Shown here: in pieces, positions 16,080 to 25,634 of the stretch
Layout of the letters: each line of letters opens with the position of its first letter
Position numbering within the stretch: position 1 is the stretch's first letter
Assembly: GCA_013215375.1 (NCBI GenBank)
Contig: JABSRB010000001.1
Location: 271,630 to 307,335 of the forward strand
Direction of reading: 5' to 3'
Source: Oceanospirillaceae bacterium
GTDB taxonomy: Bacteria > Pseudomonadota > Gammaproteobacteria > Pseudomonadales > Balneatricaceae
Length of the DNA: 35,706 bases
Made by a program: the position numbers and the translations under genes
The notes under the pieces: model-generated
The model's input: the letters and a program-made list of their open reading frames with translations, nothing else
The model's database searches: none
What the model was told of the DNA's origin: nothing

Positions 16080-18056
16080 ATGTTAGACGCATTGTTGACG
16101 GCGCTCGCGACCGTCACTAGTGGCGGCCATATACTCTATTTATTCGGCGGAGTATTACTTGGTTTAGCTGTTGGTATATTCCCAGGGCTTGGCGGTATTG
16201 TCGGGTTATCCCTATGCTTGCCTTTTCTCTACGGCATGGATCCCATTTCAGCGCTCGCTATGCTGATCGGTTTAGTCGCAGTTATCCCCACCTCAGACAC
16301 CTTCACGTCAGTGTTGATGGGCATCCCTGGATCTTCAGCCTCACAGGCAACGGTACTCGATGGCTTCCCTCTCGCTAAACAGGGACATGCAGCCCGCGCA
16401 CTTGGCGCAGCTTTTAGCGCCTCGTTACTCGGTGGCCTATTTGGCGCCATCGTATTAACTGGCTTTGTGCTGGTGGCACGCCCTTTCATATTGGCCTTCG
16501 GCTCCGCTGAGCTTTTCATGCTCGCGTTACTTGGCTTATCAATGGTGGGCGTACTCGCCGGTAACAGTTTATCGAAGGGCCTTGCCGCCTGCGGTATCGG
16601 TCTATTACTAGGATCTGTCGGTGGCGCTCCCGCTACCGGTGAATTTCGCATGTCGATGGATGTCTCCTATCTAATGGACGGTTTCAAACTGGTCATTGTT
16701 GGTTTAGGCATCTTTGCCATCCCTGAAATATTAGACCTGGCTCGTCAAAACCGCGCTATTTCTAAAACGGCGACGCTGGGTTCAGGTTGGCTCGATGGCG
16801 CCAAAGACATGATCAAATATAAATGGCTTTGTCTGCGCTGTTCCGTGATCGGTTGTATCGTTGGCGCACTACCGGGCTTAGGTGGATCTGTGGTCGATTG
16901 GATTGCCTACGGCCATGCGGTACAAACCGCTAAAGACAAATCACAATTTGGCAAGGGAGATATCCGCGGCGTGCTCGCCCCTGAATCTGCCAATAACGCC
17001 AAAGAGGGTGGCGGTTTAATCCCCACTTTGCTGTTCGGTATTCCAGGCTCCGGCAGTATGGCAGTATTCCTCGGCGGCATGATTCTAATCGGTTTAGAAC
17101 CTGGCCCAAGTTTAGTGGGTGCCGATTTAGATATTACCTACACCATCGTTTGGTCACTGGCAATCGCCAATGTATTAGGCGCGGGACTGTGCTTGTTTTT
17201 ATCCCCCGTAGTGGCGCGTTTAACCACTATCCCCTACACCTATCTTGCACCTTTTATGATCACTGTTATCTGCTTTGCCGCTTTTCAGGCGACCCGTGAT
17301 CTAAATGACCTGCTAGCGCTATTAGGCGTCAGCTTGCTCGGCATAGCCATGAAGCGATTCGGCTGGCCCCGCCCGGCATTTTTAATAGGTTTTGTATTAG
17401 CAGGCACCGCAGAAACTTACCTTTATCAAGCAGTACAGTTTTACGAATGGTCATTTTTAACCCGTCCAGGGGTGATCATCATCGGTATTTTAATCGCGCT
17501 GTCTATCTACTTCAGCGTGCGTAATAAGCCCCAGCAACCGGAGGATAAAGACACTGCTAAGCCCAAGGCTATTAACTTAACACCCCAAGCCATTTTTGCC
17601 GGCGTAGTAGTACTTTTCTTTGCCCTAGGTTTGCTCGATGCCAGCGGCCACTCTTTTCTTGGCGGCGTCTTTAGCGGCGGCGTGAGTGCGGTGATGTTGG
17701 TGTTCAGCGGCATCGTATTTTACAAGCTAGTCACTGGCCGCGGCGCCGATGGTGTCAATTACGACCACGAATGCGAAGGCGAACACGTCGGTGTTGAAGG
17801 TGTGCAAACACTCGCACTACAACTCGCTTGGTTCGTTGGTTTTATTGCCGGCATTGCGCTGATCGGTTTCCTTGCGGCACTGGCTATATTTATGACCAGT
17901 TATTTACGCGTCAGAGCGAATGCTAGTTGGCCCAAAACACTCCTACTGGTCTCTTGTACCCTCTGTGCCCTGACTGCCATGGCGCATGTCATGATCCTCG
18001 ATTTTCCACGCGGCTATCTACAGCACTTGGTAGAACTACCATGGCCAATTGCTTAA
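16080..18056 (+). CDS. tctA: fused TctA-TctB membrane subunits of a TTT transporter
   Basis: 658 residues. Residues 1 to about 500 are TctA, the large 12-helix channel subunit, with the paired motifs GIFPGLGG (about 32-39) and GALPGLGG (about 261-268). After a charged linker (about 480-500, PQQPEDKDTAKPKAIN), residues 500-655 are the four-helix TctB subunit. TctA and TctB are usually separate proteins of about 500 and 150 residues, so this is a natural fusion; the reading frame is continuous through the linker. The pair uses an ion gradient to import the solute bound by TctC. ATG 16080 has a CAGG 9 nt upstream. Confidence 0.88.
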   Translation: MLDALLTALATVTSGGHILYLFGGVLLGLAVGIFPGLGGIVGLSLCLPFLYGMDPISALAMLIGLVAVIPTSDTFTSVLMGIPGSSASQATVLDGFPLAKQGHAARALGAAFSASLLGGLFGAIVLTGFVLVARPFILAFGSAELFMLALLGLSMVGVLAGNSLSKGLAACGIGLLLGSVGGAPATGEFRMSMDVSYLMDGFKLVIVGLGIFAIPEILDLARQNRAISKTATLGSGWLDGAKDMIKYKWLCLRCSVIGCIVGALPGLGGSVVDWIAYGHAVQTAKDKSQFGKGDIRGVLAPESANNAKEGGGLIPTLLFGIPGSGSMAVFLGGMILIGLEPGPSLVGADLDITYTIVWSLAIANVLGAGLCLFLSPVVARLTTIPYTYLAPFMITVICFAAFQATRDLNDLLALLGVSLLGIAMKRFGWPRPAFLIGFVLAGTAETYLYQAVQFYEWSFLTRPGVIIIGILIALSIYFSVRNKPQQPEDKDTAKPKAINLTPQAIFAGVVVLFFALGLLDASGHSFLGGVFSGGVSAVMLVFSGIVFYKLVTGRGADGVNYDHECEGEHVGVEGVQTLALQLAWFVGFIAGIALIGFLAALAIFMTSYLRVRANASWPKTLLLVSCTLCALTAMAHVMILDFPRGYLQHLVELPWPIA

Positions 18057-18066
18057 GGAGCAAATA

Positions 18067-19152
18067 ATGAGTAAACAAAAAGCAATCCCCTGTGTATTAA
18101 TGCGTGGTGGCACATCTAAGGCTCCTTACTTTAAGAAAGCTGATTTACCCGAGGATGACGCATCCAGAGATGCGGTATTACTGGCGGTGATGGGCTCACC
18201 CGATCCTATGCAGATTAACGGTATTGGCGGAGCACAAGCCGTCACTAGCAAAGTGGCGATCGTGTCCCCCTCCCCCTGTGAGGGAGTGGATGTCGATTAT
18301 TTATTTGCCCAAGTGGCTATCGATCGGAAAGTGGTCGATATTGAGCCCTCCTGTGGCAACGTGCTTTCAGGCGTCGGACCCTTTGCGATTGATGAGGGAA
18401 TGGTAACCGCTATGACGGATGAGACCTTAGTAAGAATCCGCAACCTCAATACTAACTCACGTATTGACGCCTTAATTCAAACACCCAATGGGGTTGTTCA
18501 ATACGATGGCAACGCTACCATTGATGGTGTGGCAGGCTCAGCCGCGCCTATTATGTTGCGTTTTATGGGGGTAGATGGCTCTAAAACGGGGAAGATTTTA
18601 CCGACCGGAAAATGCATTGAATCTATAGATAATATAGAAGTCACTTGTATGGATGTTGCCATGCCGATGGTGATGATGCGTGCCGCTGATTTTTCCCTGA
18701 AAGGCAATGAAAGCAAAGCTGAATTGGATGCGATGCCCAAGCTAATCGCCCGCCTTGAAAAGATTCGCCTTGAAGCCGGACTACGTATGGGTCTAGGCGA
18801 TGTCACTGATAAAGTGATCCCTAAAATTGGTTTATTATCTGCGCCTAGAAATGGTGGAGCTATTACCTCACGTTACTTTGTACCGCAAACTTGTCACCCA
18901 TCACATGCCGTTACGGGTGCCCAATGTGTCGCTACTTGCGCAGTCATGCGAGGCACAGTGGCCGAAGGTTTATCACAAGTTGGCTACAAAGAAACTGAAA
19001 CTATCACCATCGAGCACCCCTGTGGCAATCTCGATGTTGAGTTATCCGTGAATGGCCACGATAGCAAAATGACCTTTAATCATGCGGGAATATTACGTAC
19101 AGCACGCCGGCTTTTTCAAGGGGAAGTATTGGTGCCCGAAAATACTTATTAA
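18067..19152 (+). CDS. PrpF/GalD-family 4-oxalomesaconate tautomerase-like isomerase
   Basis: 361 residues, the length of Pseudomonas putida GalD. It has the family opening CVLMRGGTSKAPYF, then INGIGGAQAVTSKVA, a conserved SCGN (95-98), and LSAPRNGG with HPSHAV in the second half. The fold is the two-domain diaminopimelate-epimerase type. GalD interconverts forms of 4-oxalomesaconate in gallate breakdown; PrpF acts on methylaconitate with AcnD. No acnD, prp or gal gene is in view, so the substrate is open. Location right after a tricarboxylate transporter suggests it acts on the imported acid. AAGGAG lies 6 nt before ATG 18067, and the gap to tctAB is 10 nt. Confidence 0.82.
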   Translation: MSKQKAIPCVLMRGGTSKAPYFKKADLPEDDASRDAVLLAVMGSPDPMQINGIGGAQAVTSKVAIVSPSPCEGVDVDYLFAQVAIDRKVVDIEPSCGNVLSGVGPFAIDEGMVTAMTDETLVRIRNLNTNSRIDALIQTPNGVVQYDGNATIDGVAGSAAPIMLRFMGVDGSKTGKILPTGKCIESIDNIEVTCMDVAMPMVMMRAADFSLKGNESKAELDAMPKLIARLEKIRLEAGLRMGLGDVTDKVIPKIGLLSAPRNGGAITSRYFVPQTCHPSHAVTGAQCVATCAVMRGTVAEGLSQVGYKETETITIEHPCGNLDVELSVNGHDSKMTFNHAGILRTARRLFQGEVLVPENTY

Positions 19153-19178
19153 AACCTCATTTAACTTTTTACTTCTTT

Positions 19179-19208
19179 GCGCTTAAGAGGGACCTTAAGC
19201 GCTTTTTT
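19179..19208 (+). terminator. strong rho-independent terminator of the tct operon
   Basis: GCGCTTAAG and CTTAAGCGC form a perfect 9-bp stem around AGGGAC, followed by TTTTTT. It lies 27 nt after the last gene. Confidence 0.92.
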
Positions 19209-19250
19209 CGATCCAAAGATCCCGCCTGCCTATCTAAAATGATCCGTTCA

Positions 19251-20768
19251 CTATTTATCACAGACCACCTGTTCATATTTATCCAAATTTTCTAACACAA
19301 TATCCACTAGCTCTGGATCAAAGTGAATGCCTTTTTGCTCGGTGAATAATTCTACGATTTTCTCAATCGGCCAAGCGGGCTTGTAACAGCGATGATGATA
19401 GAGCGCATCAAATACATCTGAGACCGCTGTTATTCTTCCATATATATGAATTTCCTCACCTTTCTTACCATTTGGATAGCCGGAGCCGTCCCATTTCTCA
19501 TGGTGGTCTATCGCAATTAAAGCGGCGGCTTTGAGCAGGCTACGGTCTGATGAATTAAAAATTTCATAGCCAATTTGCGCGTGTGTTTTCATTACTTCAA
19601 ACTCTTCCTCGGTCAGCTTGCCGGGCTTGAGCAGTATCGCATCGGGGATACCCACTTTACCTATATCGTGCATAGGGGATGCCGAATTGAGCAATTTGGC
19701 ATCGGTTTCATTGAGCCCATAGTCCTGCGCTAACAGGTAGGAGAATTCGGCGACACGTTTAACGTGTTGAGAAGCTTCACTGGAGCGTTTTTCGACCACC
19801 TCCCCCAATTTTTCAATCAGTTCTTTTTGGGTGTTGATAATTTCTTCATTGAGGAATAAATTTTCCAGGGCAATATTGATATTACCAGCAAAGATATTTA
19901 ATAAGTTTTTATCTATCTCCTGTAATTCATGACTCCCCGCCAAACAGAAAATATAAGCATGATCTTTACCAAAATGGAAATAACCTGCGTATAAGTTATC
20001 TCTGATTATATTACTCTCTTCTCGATGACAATCTGTAATAATAGCCTGCACATCCATTGTCAAATCGGAGAAGGAGTTGGTGAGCAGCACTCGGTTACCC
20101 ATAGAAGACATAATGGTATAGCGATTATCCGCTTCACAGGCAATGGTGTAACAACTGCTGCGCTCTGTCGTGACAGGACTTTCGCTGGCGTCTAAAATAA
20201 ACACTAGTTGATCTAAAATCCCCTCGAGAAACATGCCGATGGATTTTTTCTTAGTGATAGTTTTGGTCGCCTCTATGACTTTTCTCAAGCCCTGTTTACT
20301 CTGTTCCAAATTTATCAAATCTTGATAGGAGCGAATAGCCGTCACTACACAAGAAAACAGTTTAGAGGCGGTTAAATCTGTTTTCTCTTTATAATCATTG
20401 ATCCTGTATTTGATGATTACTTCATTTTCTGGCGCGGACCCTGGCTGCCCTGTGCGCAAAATGATTCTGACTAAATCATTTTTAAGCTCTTCTCGAATGC
20501 GCCTACAAGCTTCTAAACCGGCTTCGTTAGTTTCCATCACAACATCAAGGAACACTACCGCTATATCATCAATACTCCCCAATAATTCAATGGCTTCTCC
20601 ACCACTGAATGCACTATAAAATTTGAGACCACGGCCATCAATCTCCTGGTTTTTAAGTACTGATTTAGTAATAGCATGCACACCTTCATCGTCATCTACT
20701 ATCAACACTTTCCATGGAGCAACTTCAGGGCCAACTTCGGCTTCATCAGCAAACATTATATCGTTCAT
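19251..20768 (-). CDS. REC-DUF3369-HD-GYP response regulator, putative c-di-GMP phosphodiesterase
   Basis: 505 residues. An N-terminal receiver (about 18-150) has phospho-acceptor Asp75 in VFLDVVM. A central region (about 165-310) matches the DUF3369 type that accompanies such proteins. The C-terminal HD-GYP domain has His335, HDIGK (His367-Asp368) and HHEKWDGSGYP (422-432). The GYP-equivalent reads GSGYP, usual in this group. It should hydrolyse c-di-GMP when phosphorylated. ATG 20768 is preferred over the longer reading because AGAGG lies 5 nt before it. A histidine kinase gene lies 196 nt upstream on the same strand and is the likely partner. Confidence 0.87.
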   Translation of the reverse strand: MNDIMFADEAEVGPEVAPWKVLIVDDDEGVHAITKSVLKNQEIDGRGLKFYSAFSGGEAIELLGSIDDIAVVFLDVVMETNEAGLEACRRIREELKNDLVRIILRTGQPGSAPENEVIIKYRINDYKEKTDLTASKLFSCVVTAIRSYQDLINLEQSKQGLRKVIEATKTITKKKSIGMFLEGILDQLVFILDASESPVTTERSSCYTIACEADNRYTIMSSMGNRVLLTNSFSDLTMDVQAIITDCHREESNIIRDNLYAGYFHFGKDHAYIFCLAGSHELQEIDKNLLNIFAGNINIALENLFLNEEIINTQKELIEKLGEVVEKRSSEASQHVKRVAEFSYLLAQDYGLNETDAKLLNSASPMHDIGKVGIPDAILLKPGKLTEEEFEVMKTHAQIGYEIFNSSDRSLLKAAALIAIDHHEKWDGSGYPNGKKGEEIHIYGRITAVSDVFDALYHHRCYKPAWPIEKIVELFTEQKGIHFDPELVDIVLENLDKYEQVVCDK

Positions 20769-20964
20769 TAGAACCTCTTTAATCAATCGATAATGCCATT
20801 TAACCAACTACAAATTGACATGCTTTCAGTATTTGTTTTAAAAACTCAAAGTACTATTAATATTAGGATATATTTCTGAAATTGCGATTATTTGACGTTA
20901 AATAAATTGTAATTTTACGGGACTCACTGCAGCGCTAAAAAAGGAGTACAGGTAATCGTGATTG

Positions 20965-22632
20965 TTATTCATCAAGGTGAGGAATTAGGAAGCTGAAGGT
21001 CGTCCCATGTTCAAGCTCACTACTCACTTCTATGTTGCCAAACAGTTTTTCATTGACTAAGTTAAAGATAATATTCATGCCCAATCCTGTCCCCCCATTA
21101 GCTCTTTTAGTGGTAAAGAACGGCTCGAATACTTTTTTAAGTACTTCTGGGCTCATGCCAATGCCATCATCTGTAAAGGTCATGTGCAAGCCATCTTGTT
21201 CATAGTTAGCAGCAATGGTAATTGAGCCTTTTTCTCGACCTTCAAATCCATGTAACACTGCGTTGTTAATAAGATTGGTATATATTTGGTAGAAAACCCC
21301 AGGGTAGCTGCACAAGCTAATGCCTTCATCTATATTATTAATAAGCTCAATTTTCTTTTCTTTGAGGCTAGGACCTATGCTGTACAAGATATCTACCAAA
21401 TTTTCTCGTACATCAAAAACTTGTTTGAGTTCTTCGTGCTGCTCCACAGAGACCAATTTGAATGAGCGAATTAAGCTCGCCGCTTTATCTAAACTGACAC
21501 AAATTGAGGTCGTTAAATTGCCGGTCTCTGTGAAATAATCATCCAAATCGGATCGCTTCATTTTGTTTTCGGACAATAGTTTCACAATACGTGCCGTGTC
21601 ATTTTTTATGTGACTAGCGCCAGTAATAGAAAGACCTATAGGAGTATTCAACTCATGGGCAACACCTTGTACCATTCCCCCCAATGCTGCCATTTTTTCA
21701 GAATTAACCAATTTATCTTGGGTACTTTTCAACTCCAGTATGGTTGATTCTAATTCCTGATTTGATTCAGCCAATTTGGCATTCTTAGCTTCTATTTCTC
21801 GCTGGAATAACTTATCACTCTGTTCCTTTTGCTCCCGCTGGGCTATTTCAAGTTCCATTTTCACTGAAGCTTCTGACGTTTCTATCAATTTTTTTAGATT
21901 CGACTTAGTATCATTAATCGCCTGTAGCATTAGTGATATTTCATCATTTTGAGAGGCCGATTTTCGATTTAGCTGCAATGTTTCATCCAAATTAGAAGTG
22001 GAGGTGTTATTGGCAAAATCAGCCATGGTTATAAGATGCCTAGTCACTAAAAAATGAAAAATGGCCAAGATAAATGCTGACATCAAAAATGTTTTTATCA
22101 ATTGGAATATCAGAATAAAAATCACCGTTCCATATAAATCTTGATAGAGCGTATCTAGGCTAATAACGACATTTAAGGCGCCTATTTCTACTTGTTCGCC
22201 GCGGCTCTCAATAAAAATAGGCATGGTTTTTTGCAGCGATCCCTCATCGGGAATACCACCCGCCTCAGCCAGTATTACTCCCTGTGCTCCCATATTTTCA
22301 TCCGTTTCCCATACTGTCACTTTAACGACATCCGGTAGCTGCAACATCCCCTGTAAAGTACTCTCGATTTGTGACTTGTTTACCTCCCATATACTGCGGG
22401 ATAGGCTGCCCTGATAACTCAAATTTATCTGTTCAAAGCGTCGATCAATTTCTGAAATCCCCAAATTATAATCATTGTAAACTTGCACTAACGTTTGAAA
22501 AATAACAAATAAAGAACTCACCGCTAATACACAGACTAATAACCTAGCACCAATACTATTCGTCCTTTTTCGACTAAATAAGGAGACCTTATAAAACTCT
22601 CGAAATTGATTTAGTATTTGATAAAAATACAT
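20965..22632 (-). CDS. membrane sensor histidine kinase, partner of the HD-GYP regulator
   Basis: 555 residues. Membrane segments lie at about 29-50 and 169-197 around a periplasmic sensor of about 120 residues. A long coiled coil (about 240-312) links to the H-box GGMVQGVAHELNTPIG, with His326. The kinase domain has NLINNAVLHGF (N box), DDGIGM and GTGLGMNI. The AHELNTPIG type of H-box marks the large kinases often paired with REC-DUF3369-HD-GYP proteins. ATG 22632 follows a good AAGGGG site. I see no promoter motif I can defend in the 309-nt gap upstream. The signal is unknown. Confidence 0.87.
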   Translation of the reverse strand: MYFYQILNQFREFYKVSLFSRKRTNSIGARLLVCVLAVSSLFVIFQTLVQVYNDYNLGISEIDRRFEQINLSYQGSLSRSIWEVNKSQIESTLQGMLQLPDVVKVTVWETDENMGAQGVILAEAGGIPDEGSLQKTMPIFIESRGEQVEIGALNVVISLDTLYQDLYGTVIFILIFQLIKTFLMSAFILAIFHFLVTRHLITMADFANNTSTSNLDETLQLNRKSASQNDEISLMLQAINDTKSNLKKLIETSEASVKMELEIAQREQKEQSDKLFQREIEAKNAKLAESNQELESTILELKSTQDKLVNSEKMAALGGMVQGVAHELNTPIGLSITGASHIKNDTARIVKLLSENKMKRSDLDDYFTETGNLTTSICVSLDKAASLIRSFKLVSVEQHEELKQVFDVRENLVDILYSIGPSLKEKKIELINNIDEGISLCSYPGVFYQIYTNLINNAVLHGFEGREKGSITIAANYEQDGLHMTFTDDGIGMSPEVLKKVFEPFFTTKRANGGTGLGMNIIFNLVNEKLFGNIEVSSELEHGTTFSFLIPHLDE

Positions 22633-22941
22633 CTTTTCCCCTTAAAGAAATCTGCTCACTGACAAGCCTATAAAAGCTTAGTTTAAATCAAGAGAACTGC
22701 TGGTATATATTAAGTTCATATGCGATTGATTAAAGTGTAGTAGCGAATAGTTGATAAACAACTGTAAGAGAGAAATAATGGCGGCTTTGAAGTGAAATTC
22801 TAGTAGCAGGACAACCCTAGAAACGCAGTTAAATATAGAGATTTAATCAGAATTTTAGCGATGGAACAAAAAGAGACATTTATTTAAAATATCTTATTAT
22901 CAATTAGTTATATATAGATTCCAGAGAGAAACGACAGAAAA
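22633..22941. other. 309-nt intergenic gap, AT-rich, no gene seen
   Basis: The gap separates the kinase gene from the LD-carboxypeptidase gene, both on the minus strand. It must hold the kinase promoter, but I find no clear -10/-35 pair, repeat or hairpin with a T run. No start codon with a ribosome site opens a long reading. Confidence 0.5.
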
Positions 22942-23907
22942 TTACCAGCTTAAAAATTCCAAATCATTCTCCTCACAAAGGCGATAATTAGCCAATAGGG
23001 GTAGAGGAGAATTCTCAGCACAATGTCCCACGGTAACACTGGCACAAACGGGAACATTTAACGCTGAACCAAAATCAGAAAAAACCCTTTGCATTGCCTG
23101 CTCTGGGGTTAATACGACACGCAAATTATGTCTAGCTTCATCAACGTCTGATATCAAGCCACGGGGAGAGGAATCAAAGCAGTTTGAGAATTCACCCAGC
23201 ACCACCGCTTTACACTTATCTAACAGCCCACTGAGCAGTAACTGTTGTAACATTCGCTCTATCTTGCACCAGCTCTCTCCTATCTCTTCAAGAAAAACAA
23301 TCTTACCTGAAAAGTCTAACTGCCAAGGTGTACCTATCATCGAGCAAATGACTGCTAAATTACCGCCGTTAAGTCGAGCTTCAATAGGGTTATCTAGTGC
23401 CGAATTAACGCGGTGAATCCAAGTGAGAGCAGCCTCTTTAGTACGAATCTTTGCCACATTTCCACTGATAAAACTCATCAGTGCAGCCTCATCATCAATC
23501 CTCATCTGATGAAAGTCATTAGAGGCGATCATAGGTGCATGTAAAATTTTCCAACCCCAACGCTCACTGACAAATTGATTGAGCGCGGTTAGATCTGAGT
23601 AACCGATTAATATTTTAGGTTTAGGAGTGGCTGCATTGGCATCAAGAGCAGCAAGATGGCGCAATAGCATTGCGGCACCATAGCCACCTCTAATTGCCCA
23701 AACAAGCTCTGAATCGCTCATGGCAGCGTCATAAAAAGCTTTAGCTCGCTGTTGGGGGTCCCCTGCATAAGCAAAGTCTTGTGTTAACGCATTCTCTGCC
23801 AGAGAAAAACTGAAGCCAAGTGCGGACAGTTTGACTAAACCGCGCTCTAATTCTACTTTAGGCACCACTGAAGAGGTGGCTACTACATCAACCTTGATTT
23901 TTGTCAC
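22942..23907 (-). CDS. ldcA: LD-carboxypeptidase, peptidase family S66
   Basis: About 321 residues, the family length. LdcA removes the terminal D-Ala from tetrapeptides during murein recycling in the cytoplasm; MccF relatives cleave microcin C-like toxins. The catalytic triad is visible (numbers from the upstream GTG): Ser106 in ILIGYSDLTALN, Glu209 or 210 in FLEEIGE, and His297 in TVGHCAEN. AIRGGYGA (73-80) is the oxyanion-side motif. No signal peptide is present. I start at GTG 23907 because AGAGG lies 5 nt before it; it abuts the upstream GTG at 23913. MccF-like immunity cannot be excluded, but no microcin gene is near. Confidence 0.88.
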   Translation of the reverse strand: MTKIKVDVVATSSVVPKVELERGLVKLSALGFSFSLAENALTQDFAYAGDPQQRAKAFYDAAMSDSELVWAIRGGYGAAMLLRHLAALDANAATPKPKILIGYSDLTALNQFVSERWGWKILHAPMIASNDFHQMRIDDEAALMSFISGNVAKIRTKEAALTWIHRVNSALDNPIEARLNGGNLAVICSMIGTPWQLDFSGKIVFLEEIGESWCKIERMLQQLLLSGLLDKCKAVVLGEFSNCFDSSPRGLISDVDEARHNLRVVLTPEQAMQRVFSDFGSALNVPVCASVTVGHCAENSPLPLLANYRLCEENDLEFLSW

Positions 23908-24084
23908 TGCCACCTCTTTAACTTCTACAATGAATAACTTACCCGCAGATAATACCGGATAAAAAGTTAATCTGCAGCTTAGCTTCGCATATCTCTAAAC
24001 TAACTGCGCTAAATTACTTAGGCTCTACGTCTCTTAGCCGATAACCATTAAGATGGTAAGAATAGCTTAACAGGGAGAGGTGTG

Positions 24085-25620
24085 ATGAAAATTAGTACTT
24101 CGCAAGTCATGTTTAATGTGCAACAGAACAAGCAGACCTCAGAGCAATATTTGCAAAGCTCAAGCATCAGTACCACCCCTGAAAGCCTCTTTGGAACACC
24201 AGTACAACAAGTCATTGATTTATCCTATAGCGCCCAAATGCGCGCGAAAGATAGCAGCAATGTACAAGCGAACTCACAAGTTAAATTGGGATTAAATCAA
24301 GCTTCCTTTGAGAAGACCCAAGCCACTAGTACTCTCACCCAAACAAGTATTGGTATAACCGCAACCATTTCCAATGTGCAAATCAACGCGAACTCCCCGA
24401 CTTTACTCGCCCCTGCCAAGGGCGCTGCCTATCAAGAAATAGCACAACTTGATATCCAGCGATCCACATTCAGTAACACCAATGAAGCTAGGGTGGAAAT
24501 AAAAGAGCAATATAGTTTTACTCAAGATGAGCAATTACACGTGGGAACACAAGGGCGTGTGACTACTGAGGATGGTCGGGAAATAGATTTCATGTTGCAA
24601 TTAGAGATGAGTAGAAGCTTTGAATTAGAAGAATCCTTACAGTTGCAACGCAGTGAACGCCAACTGATGGATCCTTTGGTCATTAATTTCGACGGTGGCG
24701 CAGCTAGCTTAACCAGCCATAGCTTTAGTTTTGATTTAAATGCCGATGGCGTAGAAGAGCAAATATCCTTTACCGGTGCTGGCAGTGGATTCTTAGCGAT
24801 TGATAAAAACCAAGATGGCAAGATCAACAATGGTAGTGAATTATTCGGCACCGGCAGTAAAGACGGCTTTGCCGATCTAGCCCAGTATGATCTAGACAAT
24901 AATAAGTGGATTGATGAAAATGACGAAATTTTCGCAAAACTTAAAATCTGGACAAAAGATGAGTCAGGTCAAGATCAATTAATAAGCCTTAAAGCGGCGG
25001 GTGTCGGCGCTATCTATTTAGGCTCTGTAACCTCCTCATTTGATCTAAAAGATGCACAAAACAATTTATTAGGACAGGTAAAACGCAGCGGGATTTTTTT
25101 AACCGAACGCGGTGAAGTAGCCAGCATTCAAGAACTTGATATAGCGATAAGGGAAAACAATCAACAAGCTATAACTCCAGGCCATACACAGTCAATTGAG
25201 CTGCAAATAAACCAGTGGAATCAACCCGACAATTCGCTGAGCAACCAGTTTGTAAATCTTAACGTTAGCCAAGAGAGTAATGTAGCCCCCGCTGATGCTG
25301 AAGATATGCCCACTTTAATAGATTATTTATTCCCTAAACCTGGCAGCCGATTCGATCACTCCTCTAAAATAGATAAAACCACGCATATAGAACAGCAGAG
25401 CGAGACGATAACAACAGTGAATATAGGATTTGAAATCACTCCAGATCCTGTCGAAAATATAGTTATTGAGCGCAGTAGTTTTGACTCTTTAGGGGTGCTG
25501 GAGCAAAAAACTGACCAAATACTGAAAACAGAACAAGATAAATATAATCACCTTAAAGCGATCATTGAATCACTGCATAAACAGCACCAACAATTAACAA
25601 TGAAGCGAGAGCAGCCCTAA
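24085..25620 (+). CDS. acidic EF-hand/dockerin-like calcium-binding protein, function unknown
   Basis: 511 residues, rich in Gln, Ser and Asn, without signal peptide or membrane segment. The centre (about 195-290) carries DLNADGVEEQ, then AIDKNQDGKINNGSELFG and QYDLDNNKWIDENDEIF. These are EF-hand-like DxDxDG loops around an LFG motif, a module seen in many proteobacterial proteins of unknown role, some secreted. The N-terminal 150 residues look disordered. The C-terminus ends in a charged helix (about 475-511). If exported, it would need a route without a cleaved signal, such as type I secretion, but no glycine-rich RTX nonapeptides or transporter genes are present. AGGGAG lies 7 nt before ATG 24085. 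Confidence 0.7.
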   Translation: MKISTSQVMFNVQQNKQTSEQYLQSSSISTTPESLFGTPVQQVIDLSYSAQMRAKDSSNVQANSQVKLGLNQASFEKTQATSTLTQTSIGITATISNVQINANSPTLLAPAKGAAYQEIAQLDIQRSTFSNTNEARVEIKEQYSFTQDEQLHVGTQGRVTTEDGREIDFMLQLEMSRSFELEESLQLQRSERQLMDPLVINFDGGAASLTSHSFSFDLNADGVEEQISFTGAGSGFLAIDKNQDGKINNGSELFGTGSKDGFADLAQYDLDNNKWIDENDEIFAKLKIWTKDESGQDQLISLKAAGVGAIYLGSVTSSFDLKDAQNNLLGQVKRSGIFLTERGEVASIQELDIAIRENNQQAITPGHTQSIELQINQWNQPDNSLSNQFVNLNVSQESNVAPADAEDMPTLIDYLFPKPGSRFDHSSKIDKTTHIEQQSETITTVNIGFEITPDPVENIVIERSSFDSLGVLEQKTDQILKTEQDKYNHLKAIIESLHKQHQQLTMKREQP

Positions 25621-25634
25621 GATTACGCCCACAT

